Shown piece by piece: positions 8,408-14,702 of a DNA stretch of 64,000 nucleotides (positions within the stretch are counted from its first letter, which is position 1; each line of letters begins with the position of its first letter). The stretch comes from Neobacillus massiliamazoniensis. Lineage in GTDB: Bacteria > Bacillota > Bacilli > Bacillales > Cytobacillaceae. The stretch is taken from positions 186,001 through 250,000 of the forward strand of contig NZ_CVRB01000002.1 of assembly GCF_001048695.1 (NCBI RefSeq), read 5' to 3'. The position numbers were made by a program, and so were the translations under genes. Below the pieces are notes generated by a model. It did no database searches. It worked only from the letters and a program-made list of their open reading frames with translations, and had not been told where the DNA came from.

Positions 8408-8625
8408 TCTGTTAAACTTGTCTGTTGATTTCCGCTCTAGTGGCGGTCCGGGGAGCCTCCTCGGCGCTATTGCGCCTGTGGGGTCTCCCCTGCCCCGTAC
8501 TCCCGCAGGACATTGAATTACATCCATGAATCCGCCCACGCACGAAGGAAATGCGGTAGCATTTTCGAGGAGTCGAGCGCCCTTCCGCTCCAATCAACAT
8601 TGTGGAAAAAATATCATGAACTTAG
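8408..8625 (+). repeat. MITE-like repeat family A, long form (copy 1)
   Basis: It starts CTGTTAAACTTGTCTGTTGATTT, runs through the conserved GGGGAGCCTCCTCGGCGC...CCCCTGCCCCGTACTCCCGCAGG core, and ends CCGCTCCAATCAACAT. It carries the 61-bp extra segment of the long form. The terminal inverted repeat is decayed at both ends in this copy. No coding content is believed, although open frames cross it. Confidence 0.85.
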
Positions 8626-8633
8626 TACATATA

Positions 8634-8672
8634 GTGGTGCCTGTCACCTTATAGGACAGCCACTTTATTTTT
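8634..8672 (+). repeat. Hairpin related to the GTGTCAGGC palindrome family
   Basis: AGTGG-TGCCTGTC and GGACAG-CCACT form an imperfect stem followed on the plus strand by TTATTTTTT. No plus-strand gene lies directly upstream, because yfkK already has its own terminator. A degenerate palindromic repeat seems more likely than a gene terminator. Confidence 0.35.
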
Positions 8673-8707
8673 TGAAACATTGAACTGGCAGATTGGCAAT
8701 TTTCCAT

Positions 8708-9457
8708 TTAATCCTGGTTCGTTAGGATCACTGGGCCATCCTTCGTAATTGCAAGAGTATGTTCATATTGTGCAGAGTACTTGCCATCAATGGTTCGTGC
8801 TGTCCAACCATTGTCATCCATTTTCGATTGATACCGTCCTATGTTCACCATTGGTTCAATCGTGAAAACCATTCCTTCTTTGATCCGTGATCCTTTTCCA
8901 GGAAGTCCATAGTGCGGGACATCTGGCTTTTCATGAATTACCGCCCCTATCCCATGTCCAATAAAATCACGAACGACTGATAATCCTTCGCTTTCAACGT
9001 ATGTCTGAATGGCATGACCAATGTCTCCGATTCGATTGCCGACAACAGCCTGTTCAATCCCTTTATATAATGCCTCTTTGGTAACCTTCAATAAATGGTC
9101 GGTTTCCTCAGAAACTTTCCCAACAGCATAAGTCCAGGCTGAATCTGCTAATGCACCATTATATCTTACCACCATATCGATGGTTACAATATCGCCTTCT
9201 TTTAACGGCTCTTTTCTAGGAAAGCCGTGGCATATTTCGTCATTAATACTGGCACATGTTGCGTACTGGTAGCCCTTATAGCCTTTTTGTTCTGGGGTTG
9301 CATTATTTTTCTTTAAAAAGTCATCAACAAATTCTTCAATCTCCCATGTTGTAATACCTGGTTTGATCCGTTTTGCAATCTCTCTATGGCAAGCGGCAAG
9401 AATTTCTCCCGCCTGTTTCATTGCGTCAATTTCTCGTTGTGATTTAAGTACAATCAT
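8708..9457 (-). CDS. map: Methionine aminopeptidase type I
   Basis: A 249-residue cytosolic metalloenzyme that removes the initiator Met from nascent proteins. All five metal ligands are in recognisable motifs: Asp in VTIDMVVRYNGALADSAWT (two), His in IGHGIGAVIHEKPDVPHYG, Glu in FTIEPMVN, and Glu in YEHTLAIT. Length and the stand-alone position, away from the ribosomal protein/adk cluster, fit the second enzyme of Bacillus (MapB/YflG) rather than the essential MapA. The ATG follows GGTTGGGAAG at good spacing. Confidence 0.92.
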   Translation of the reverse strand: MIVLKSQREIDAMKQAGEILAACHREIAKRIKPGITTWEIEEFVDDFLKKNNATPEQKGYKGYQYATCASINDEICHGFPRKEPLKEGDIVTIDMVVRYNGALADSAWTYAVGKVSEETDHLLKVTKEALYKGIEQAVVGNRIGDIGHAIQTYVESEGLSVVRDFIGHGIGAVIHEKPDVPHYGLPGKGSRIKEGMVFTIEPMVNIGRYQSKMDDNGWTARTIDGKYSAQYEHTLAITKDGPVILTNQD

Positions 9458-9519
9458 TTTCTTCCCAACCTTTATTTTTATTTTTATGAATACAGAACAT
9501 GAAGGTTCTTTAAATTAGT

Positions 9520-9596
9520 CTATGTTAAAGCTCATTGTTGATTTTGCCACTATGTTAATTGGAGCGGAAATCAACAGGAAATTTAACAGAGCCTTA
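9520..9596 (-). repeat. MITE-like repeat family A, internally deleted copy
   Basis: Only the two ends of the element remain: CTATGTTAAAGCTCATTGTTGATTTT...CTATGTTAATTGGAGCGG joined to AAATCAACAGGAAATTTAACAGAGCC. In the complete minus-oriented copy GGAGCG occurs on both sides of the missing core, so recombination between those short repeats explains the junction. Confidence 0.75.
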
Positions 9597-9720
9597 AATT
9601 AAATATCTAAACAATTTATAGTAATGATTAGAATATACAATATTTATATTATCGCGATTTTGATACTTTTTCAAAGCTCCTGGTTGTAAATCAAAAAGAC
9701 TTCATTCCAATTGTTCATTT

Positions 9721-9749
9721 TTGTTATACAATTATCAATTTTGTAATAT
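9721..9749 (+). promoter_or_regulatory. Putative sinR promoter
   Basis: TTGTTA (9721-9726) and TAATAT (9744-9749) are 17 bases apart and lie 67 bases before the sinR start. It is a reasonable sigma-A promoter by position and spacing only. Confidence 0.5.
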
Positions 9750-9815
9750 GGAACTTCCCCAATCTTTTTGGTAAGATTATTATGTAAATACAAAAAAGTA
9801 GGTGAATTAGACTCA

Positions 9816-10139
9816 ATGATCGGTGAACGAGTAAAAAAACTACGTTTAGAGAAAAGAATGTCTTTATCAGAACTTGCTGATCAGGCAGGAGTCGCTAAAT
9901 CATATCTTAGTTCTCTTGAGAGAAATCTTCAACGAAATCCTTCCATTCAGTTTCTCGAAAAAATAGCTTCTGTCTTAAATGTGCCAATTGATTATTTAAT
10001 TCATGAAAGTATCAATTTAGAGGAATTAGATCAGGACTGGATTAGCATCGTAAAAGAAGCAATGAATTCTGGAGTTTCAAAGGACCAATTTCGGGATTTT
10101 CTCGAATTTAATAAGTGGCGTATTCATAACAAGGACTAA
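9816..10139 (+). CDS. sinR: SinR, master repressor of biofilm matrix genes
   Basis: A 107-residue DNA-binding protein. Residues 1-65 are an HTH_XRE domain (MSLSELADQAGVAKSYLSSLERN, then NPSIQFLEKIASVL). The C terminus (LDQDWISIVKEAMNSGVSKDQFRDFLEFNKWR) is the SinI-like helical-hook dimerisation domain. Both match B. subtilis SinR (111 residues), which represses matrix operons and is antagonised by SinI. The start is the ATG at 9816, eleven bases after AGGTGA; an upstream in-frame extension is unsupported. Unlike B. subtilis it is not downstream of sinI but faces it tail to tail. Confidence 0.95.
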   Translation: MIGERVKKLRLEKRMSLSELADQAGVAKSYLSSLERNLQRNPSIQFLEKIASVLNVPIDYLIHESINLEELDQDWISIVKEAMNSGVSKDQFRDFLEFNKWRIHNKD

Positions 10140-10149
10140 TAATAAACTA

Positions 10150-10197
10150 TAAAAGCATTCTACAAAGTCGGATTTTTTGTAGAATGCTTTTTAATTT
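10150..10197. terminator. Terminator between convergent sinR and sinI
   Basis: AAAAGCATTCTACAAA (from 10151) pairs with TTTTGTAGAATGCTTTT. T-runs on both strands (plus TTTTTAATTTT, minus CTTTTATAGTTT) suggest it serves both genes. Confidence 0.85.
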
Positions 10198-10280
10198 TCC
10201 CCCTGCTATTGGGGTTTTTTTCTGATTTTTATTTGCCATTTTGAATTTTCCGTTGTTTCAAATTTCATTATGTATTCACC

Positions 10281-10427
10281 TTAAGGTTTTTCCATTAAAC
10301 ATTCTGTGGACTGGCTCGTATGTAGATAGTCACGAACTGTTTCCTTCGAAATACCTAGCTCCATAGCTTCGATAATAAGGGCTAGCCATTCCAAGTCCAA
10401 TCCATCGATTCCATTCGTCGTTTTCAT
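10281..10427 (-). CDS. sinI: SinI, antirepressor of SinR
   Basis: A 48-residue protein whose core, DGLDLEWLALIIEAMELGISKETVRDYL, matches the SinI dimerisation hook that binds SinR and displaces it from DNA. It also resembles the SinR C terminus encoded 140 bases away. The ATG at 10425-10427 is seven bases after AGGGGGAA. The frame stays open upstream, but that part is a structured leader (cyclic-di-GMP riboswitch), not protein. It faces sinR tail to tail, so the two must be regulated separately, unlike the sinIR operon of B. subtilis. Confidence 0.9.
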   Translation of the reverse strand: MKTTNGIDGLDLEWLALIIEAMELGISKETVRDYLHTSQSTECLMEKP

Positions 10428-10556
10428 GTTAAAATTCCCCCTAAAATACGTTTTCGTATCCCAGGCAGCCCGGCCATCATAGCTTCGAGTAGAATGCCTT
10501 AGATCCGTAGCTTTGCGTCCCTTTTTTTCAAAAGGTTTGCCTTTTTCTGTTGTTTC
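10428..10556 (-). promoter_or_regulatory. Cyclic-di-GMP-I (GEMM) riboswitch in the sinI leader
   Basis: On the minus strand, in order: GGCAAACC (10534-10541), a CUUUU/AAAAG stem capped by GAAA, then GGGACGCAAAGC (10510-10521), CUAAG...UAUG strands matching an 11-nt tetraloop receptor for that GAAA loop, and GGCCGGGCUGCC (10464-10475). This is the GEMM-I consensus order and spacing. Downstream, CUGGGAUACG-AAAA-CGUAUUUUAG forms a ten-pair hairpin (with G-U pairs) whose 3' strand ends in the first bases of the sinI ribosome binding site, a plausible expression platform. Whether the ligand turns sinI on or off cannot be told. Confidence 0.88.
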
Positions 10557-10615
10557 AAAAGAAACAAACCTCTTAAATTGATAGGCCAAAATCCTTAATC
10601 ACAATGTATATGTTC

Positions 10616-10621
10616 ATTATA
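10616..10621 (-). promoter_or_regulatory. -10 box of the putative sinI promoter
   Basis: TATAAT on the minus strand about 60 bases before the riboswitch aptamer and 190 before the sinI start. No good -35 hexamer is visible, as expected for an activator-dependent promoter. Confidence 0.45.
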
Positions 10622-10684
10622 TATAGTAAAATTTTAGTAGTGTGTTGTTTTTTGTCATTTTTTTCAATATTTCGAACTATTTTT

Positions 10685-10693
10685 TTCGACAAA
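10685..10693 (-). promoter_or_regulatory. Spo0A box upstream of sinI
   Basis: The minus strand reads TTTGTCGAA, an exact consensus Spo0A box, about 65 bases upstream of the -10 box. A second partial match (TTCGAAC) lies at 10671-10677. In B. subtilis sinI is activated by Spo0A~P, so the site fits the gene. A nine-base match in AT-rich DNA can occur by chance. Confidence 0.6.
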
Positions 10694-10752
10694 ATTCATC
10701 AATTTTTATTAATTTTTTCAGATAAATTCACGATTAGAGTGGAGTTATAATG

Positions 10753-10796
10753 AAAAAAAGAAGGGAAATAAAGTCGAATTCCCTCCTTTTTTACAT
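10753..10796 (-). terminator. Terminator of the PfkB-family kinase gene
   Basis: On the minus strand AAGGAGGGAA and TTTCCCTTCTT pair around TTCGACTTTA, followed by a run of T. The complementary strand also carries T, so it can act both ways. Confidence 0.85.
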
Positions 10797-10837
10797 ATTT
10801 TTAGTAGATACTACCTAGATTCCTATTTCAAAATACT

Positions 10838-11806
10838 CTATCTTTGATTCACTTGGAGGCAGAAATACTTCTGAAAGGTTTCAAGAAGAACTTGTTGATT
10901 TAATAATGGATTGACTGTTTCATTGGACTGAATGGTAATCATGGAACAAGAAATCCCTATCTTACATGCGTCTTCTGTGCTTAACCCTTTTAAATAACCA
11001 AATAAGATGCCTGCAATTAGTGAATCTCCTGCCCCAGTTACATCATGAACAGGAATTTCAGGAGGAAATAATGCGCCTGCTTCTCCTGCTTTCGTGAAAT
11101 ATATTAAACCACTTTCTCCCCTTGTGATGACGACTCTTTCCGCACCTCTTTTTAGAATCATTTCGGCTGCTCTAAAAAAATCTCCCTCTGTCGTGATTTC
11201 TATTTTTGCGATTGCTTCCGCCTCTTTTTGATTAGCAATTAGCCACGTGACACCATCAAGAGCTTCAGGCAGTTTTTCAACCTTGGGGGCAGAGACTGTA
11301 GCGATACAGACTTGTTTTTTTTCCAGACTGCATCGTTCAATCACCTCAACAATCAAATCCTTTGGAAAATTCATATCAAGTAAAACGATTTCTGCCTTCT
11401 TAAGGTGATGCCACTTTTTTTCAATAAATTGTGCTTCTACTTCATCGTAAATCGCCATATCTGCAAAAGCAATGGCCATTTGTCCATCTGGATCAAGTAC
11501 CGCCGTATAGGTTCCCGTCACTTTCCCCTGAATAATTTCTGTTGGATTTATATCTACGAACTTCTTTGTATGTCTAAGCAGCCATTCCCCTTCAAAATCA
11601 GCTCCTACAAATCCCAACAAACCGGTATTTATCCCTAAGCGACCTAAAGTCTCTGCAATATTTCTGGCAACTCCACCGTATGACACCGTGTTAGATGCCG
11701 GGTTTGATGTTTCAAATTTTAGCTGATTAATGGTCTGTATTTTCCGATCAACATTTGCTCCACCGATACAGAGAATCTCATAATTCATTTCACTTTGTTT
11801 GTTCAT
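10838..11806 (-). CDS. PfkB-family carbohydrate/nucleoside kinase (PsuK-like)
   Basis: A ribokinase-fold cytosolic kinase of about 322 residues. The N-terminal signature CIGGANVDRKI and the C-terminal signature DVTGAGDSLIAGILFG, with catalytic Asp in GAGD, are intact. The N-terminal half (ASNTVSYGGVARNIAETLGRLG) is closest in pattern to pseudouridine kinases (PsuK/YeiC), but no PsuG glycosidase is nearby, so the substrate stays open. I start at the ATG at 11806, ten bases after GGGAG; another ATG two codons earlier is too close to that site. Confidence 0.8.
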   Translation of the reverse strand: MNKQSEMNYEILCIGGANVDRKIQTINQLKFETSNPASNTVSYGGVARNIAETLGRLGINTGLLGFVGADFEGEWLLRHTKKFVDINPTEIIQGKVTGTYTAVLDPDGQMAIAFADMAIYDEVEAQFIEKKWHHLKKAEIVLLDMNFPKDLIVEVIERCSLEKKQVCIATVSAPKVEKLPEALDGVTWLIANQKEAEAIAKIEITTEGDFFRAAEMILKRGAERVVITRGESGLIYFTKAGEAGALFPPEIPVHDVTGAGDSLIAGILFGYLKGLSTEDACKIGISCSMITIQSNETVNPLLNQQVLLETFQKYFCLQVNQR

Positions 11807-11940
11807 GCACATGTCACTCCCATGGTGATATTCAGAGTGCGTTAAAAAATTTTTAACCTTATATATTAGTACGCTACAAAGATAAAAAATCCTTCTTGGA
11901 ATAAATGGGAGAAAATTCGAGAAGTTTTATAATAGTAATA

Positions 11941-11971
11941 TTTGTCTAAAATGTGACAAATAGCATATAAT
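11941..11971 (+). promoter_or_regulatory. Promoter with palindromic TTTGTC...GACAAA operator
   Basis: TTGTCT (11942-11947) and TATAAT (11966-11971) are 18 bases apart. TTTGTC-N8-GACAAA (11941-11960) is an inverted repeat over the -35 box, and each arm is close to the Spo0A box TTTGTCGAA. It would drive the 40-residue membrane protein gene that follows. Confidence 0.45.
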
Positions 11972-12034
11972 GTAAACAACATATAAATATACAAAATATT
12001 ATTAATATTTAGAAAATAATAAAGGAGCTGTTTT

Positions 12035-12157
12035 ATGACTATTATTCATGTTTTAAATTACTCGATTCCAATTGGTTTTATGGTATTTTTCGGTTATCTT
12101 CTCGACAGGGTATGTAAACCGGTAAATCCGGAAAAACAAGAAGCTGACAAAGAATGA
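12035..12157 (+). CDS. Small single-helix membrane protein (40 residues)
   Basis: A short gene with a good AAAGGAG site six bases before ATG. The product begins MTIIHVLNYSIPIG, has one membrane helix (about residues 8-24, IPIGFMVFFGYLL) and a charged C-terminal tail ending KQEADKE. I do not recognise a family. It has its own promoter with a palindromic operator, and its 3' end forms part of a terminator, both signs of a real small gene. Confidence 0.7.
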   Translation: MTIIHVLNYSIPIGFMVFFGYLLDRVCKPVNPEKQEADKE

Positions 12158-12190
12158 TTTAACATCATCTCGCCAGCTTTTTTATATTTT
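12140..12190 (+). terminator. Terminator of the 40-residue membrane protein gene
   Basis: AAGCTGAC at the end of the coding sequence pairs with GCCAGCTT, followed by TTTTTATATTTTT. The outer stem is short, and inner GAATGAT/ATCATCTC pairing extends it. Confidence 0.65.
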
Positions 12191-12196
12191 TGGAAA

Positions 12197-12571
12197 CTAT
12201 ATTTTCAACTTATTTTGTACTTTTAGCTGATAGTTCTTAAATAAGGACGAGTTTGTTTGTACACCGCGCTTTGACATTAATTGATTAAATCGGAGCATCT
12301 TTTCATTTAATTTCTTTTGGAGGTCGTCTTTTTCACTGTCATCACATTTTTTCAATAGGCTTTCGATGGTCATCATTTCCTGTCTAAGACTGCTTTCTTC
12401 TTCTGTATAACCTGCATTTTTCATCAACTTATACGCCATCCGCAACTCCTCCGGGATCCCGGATAAATCCTCAAGCTGCAAGGGTTTACCATAGCCAGGG
12501 AGATGATTAAAATCTCCATCTCTATACGCTTTTTTAATTCGATCTTCTGATACGATGTGAAATAAATCCAT
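12197..12571 (-). CDS. DUF1992 protein (DnaJ-homologue C28 family)
   Basis: A 124-residue soluble helical protein starting MDLFHIVSEDRIKKAYRDGDFNHLPGYGKPL, the conserved N-terminal signature of DUF1992 (bacterial relatives of DNAJC28). No J domain is present, so chaperone function should not be assumed. The remainder is charged coiled-coil-like helices. It is similar in size to Bacillus YflB. The gene stands alone on the minus strand. Confidence 0.8.
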   Translation of the reverse strand: MDLFHIVSEDRIKKAYRDGDFNHLPGYGKPLQLEDLSGIPEELRMAYKLMKNAGYTEEESSLRQEMMTIESLLKKCDDSEKDDLQKKLNEKMLRFNQLMSKRGVQTNSSLFKNYQLKVQNKLKI

Positions 12572-12683
12572 TTTCCGCCTCCTTTTTCCTATTTATACTA
12601 TGATAAGTATATCAAGTTCTACTTTATTAATAAATTTCAAATGTAGGGGAATGCTACATTTGATAACGAAAGGAGTGTTATGT

Positions 12684-12851
12684 TTGGCGCGTGGAGAACA
12701 TTTTAATCATAAAATGAAAAACCATCCCGGAGAATTTCCGAAAAACAGCATTTCAAAAAAGCATAATGAGGGTGCACCTGGAGATGAAGAGTTCATCGTT
12801 ACGAGAGAGGCATTTAAAAATAGATCGGAAGATGAAGAAAGGCGTGATTAA
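12684..12851 (+). CDS. Small hydrophilic protein, unknown function
   Basis: A 55-residue hydrophilic product starting at a TTG six bases after AAAGGAGTG. It reads (M)ARGEHFNHKM then KNHPGEFPKN and ends NRSEDEERRD. It has no membrane segment and is rich in charged residues, Asn and His. I do not recognise it; many unannotated Bacillus sporulation-period peptides look like this. The stop codon is inside the palindrome shared with hutH. Confidence 0.6.
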   Translation: MARGEHFNHKMKNHPGEFPKNSISKKHNEGAPGDEEFIVTREAFKNRSEDEERRD

Positions 12852-12864
12852 TCACGCCCTTTTC
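12836..12864. terminator. Bidirectional palindromic terminator
   Basis: GGCGTGATTAATCACGCC is a perfect palindrome with a T-run on the plus side (CTTTTC) and a weaker one on the minus side. It overlaps the stop codon of the small plus-strand gene and adjoins the hutH stop. Confidence 0.7.
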
Positions 12865-14374
12865 ACATAGATAGTGTTTGCAAAATCTGAGACATTTCCA
12901 TTACTTTTAAACCTTCTGCCGCTTTTTCTATATCTTTAGAGAAAATCCGATCCTTATTTATGGTTGGAACCCATTCTCTTCCTTTTTCATAAAATTTCTT
13001 CGTTTGACTTGCCATTTTTTCCACACCACGGTATTCCACTGCCTGCATCGCACAAATCAACTCAATCGCCAAAACCTTTCTCGTGTTTTGAATAATTTGG
13101 TAGGCATGCCTTGACGCAATCGTTCCCATGCTGACATGATCCTCCTGATTCGCGGAAGATGGAATCGAATCGACACTTGCAGGATGGGCTAATGTTTTAT
13201 TTTCCGATACGAGTGCGGCGGCGACATATTGCATGATCATCGCACCGGACTGTAAGCCTGGTTCTGGGCTTAAGAATGGCGGCAGATCATTTAGCTGGGG
13301 ATTTATTAATCTTTCAGTCCGTCTTTCCGATATATTCGCCATTTCTGCAACCGCTATTTTCATAAAGTCCATCGCAAAAGCAATCGGCTGTCCGTGGAAG
13401 TTCCCTCCAGAGATGACTTTTTCACCATCTTCAAAAATTAACGGATTGTCGGTAGCTGCATTCATTTCAATCTCAAGTTTTTCTTTCACATAATCAAGCG
13501 CCTGCCAAGTTGCACCATGAACCTGAGGGATACAGCGAAGTGAATAGGCATCCTGCACTCTAAGCTCTCCCTGCTGCGTCGTTAACAGGCTATCACTTAA
13601 ATAACGACGGATTCTTGCGGCTGTATCTACTTGCTGCTGATAGCCCCTAGCCACATGCACTTCTTCAGCAAAGGCATCAATGATTCCATTTAATCCTTCT
13701 ATAGTCATGGACGCAATTAACTCACTTTCTTGGGCAAGCTGTTCAGCTTCCAAGTAGCCCACTACACCCATTGCCGTCATAGCTTGAGTCCCGTTGATAA
13801 GGGCTAGACCTTCCTTTGCCTCAAGAATGACCGGAAGAATTCCTTCCTGTTGAAATGCTTCAAGTGAATCCATTTTCTGCCCCTTATAAAAGACCTCTCC
13901 CTCGCCAATCAACACCAATGCCAGATGGGAAAGTGGAGCTAAATCCCCGCTTGCACCAAGTGAGCCTTGTTGAGGAATGACAGGAATTATATCCCTATTT
14001 ACTAATTCCAGAAGCTTTTCAATGACAAGTGGTCTGATTCCCGAAAATCCTTTTAAAAGTGCATTTGCCCGAAGCAGAACCATTGCTTTTGCAACATTTT
14101 CGGGAAATGGTTCACCGACGCCACATGCGTGGGAACGGATTAAATTAAGCTGTAGGTCTTGAACATGTTCTTTTGGAATTAATACATCGCTGAATTTTCC
14201 AAAACCAGTTGTTATTCCGTAAACTACTTTTCCTTCAGAAACAATTCTTTCTACTGCTTCACGACTCTTTTGCACCGCTTCCATACTTTTCTCGGAAGCC
14301 TTGACCTTTTGGTTATGAAACAAAAGGTCATTCATTTGCTTAAGGGTTAAACTTTCTCCTGTTAATATAATCAC
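12863..14374 (-). CDS. hutH: Histidine ammonia-lyase
   Basis: A cytosolic enzyme converting L-histidine to urocanate and ammonia, the first step of histidine use. The MIO cofactor tripeptide Ala-Ser-Gly sits at about residues 141-143 ([15 protein letters not shown]), and 503 residues is the normal length. I choose GTG at 14372-14374, six bases after GAGGTG, which fits the family N terminus better than the GTG three codons earlier. No hutU, hutI or hutG lies in the window, so the pathway genes must be elsewhere or missing. The leader carries an attenuator-like hairpin. Confidence 0.93.
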   Translation of the reverse strand: MIILTGESLTLKQMNDLLFHNQKVKASEKSMEAVQKSREAVERIVSEGKVVYGITTGFGKFSDVLIPKEHVQDLQLNLIRSHACGVGEPFPENVAKAMVLLRANALLKGFSGIRPLVIEKLLELVNRDIIPVIPQQGSLGASGDLAPLSHLALVLIGEGEVFYKGQKMDSLEAFQQEGILPVILEAKEGLALINGTQAMTAMGVVGYLEAEQLAQESELIASMTIEGLNGIIDAFAEEVHVARGYQQQVDTAARIRRYLSDSLLTTQQGELRVQDAYSLRCIPQVHGATWQALDYVKEKLEIEMNAATDNPLIFEDGEKVISGGNFHGQPIAFAMDFMKIAVAEMANISERRTERLINPQLNDLPPFLSPEPGLQSGAMIMQYVAAALVSENKTLAHPASVDSIPSSANQEDHVSMGTIASRHAYQIIQNTRKVLAIELICAMQAVEYRGVEKMASQTKKFYEKGREWVPTINKDRIFSKDIEKAAEGLKVMEMSQILQTLSM

Positions 14375-14399
14375 CTTTCTCACCTCTACTACTTTAGCA

Positions 14400-14452
14400 T
14401 AATAAAGAAAGAGGCCGGATTCCTTATCACATTAGATTTGGAGTCCAGCCTC
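14400..14452 (-). promoter_or_regulatory. Attenuator-like hairpin in the hutH leader
   Basis: On the minus strand GAGGCTGGACTCC and GGAATCCGGCCTC pair, followed by TTTCTTTATT, only about 25 bases before the hutH start and downstream of the putative promoter. In B. subtilis the hut operon has a leader terminator overcome by HutP with histidine; this may be equivalent. No HutP gene or clear NAG-triplet array was identified. Confidence 0.6.
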
Positions 14453-14537
14453 ATTTATAAAAAAATTTGAATATGGAATTGTCCCTGAATGTTTCATTAA
14501 TCATCATCCCATTTCAGAAAATTCTTATTGTGTTAAT

Positions 14538-14565
14538 TTTATATGTTGAAAAAATATTTTGTCAA
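14538..14565 (-). promoter_or_regulatory. Putative hutH promoter
   Basis: Minus strand TTGACA (14560-14565), 16-base spacer, TATAAA (14538-14543). It gives a leader of roughly 155 bases containing the hairpin. Confidence 0.6.
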
Positions 14566-14659
14566 CTAGTTTTCCAAATTTTAGTGCAATAGCACTTTAC
14601 CTTAATAATAAATAAAAGCTATTTAGAATCAAACCTGGGCTCTTGACCAGTTAATTGAA

Positions 14660-14688
14660 TTAAAATAGAGGGGCTATTCAAGCCCCTC
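14660..14688 (-). terminator. Intrinsic terminator of topB
   Basis: Minus strand GAGGGGCT and AGCCCCTC pair around TGAAT, followed by TATTTTAATT. Confidence 0.85.
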
Positions 14689-14702
14689 CCTTAAGTATGG
14701 TG

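Noticed and set aside
8381-8600. Open frames inside the family A repeats (also at 34582-34767, 52348-52751 and 62255-62607)
   Set aside because: The same translations recur because the DNA repeats. Insertions and frameshifts differ between copies and no start signals exist.
10428-10589. 54-residue N-terminal extension of SinI
   Set aside because: The sequence is the cyclic-di-GMP-I aptamer and expression platform; the SinI start has a good ribosome binding site and known family length.
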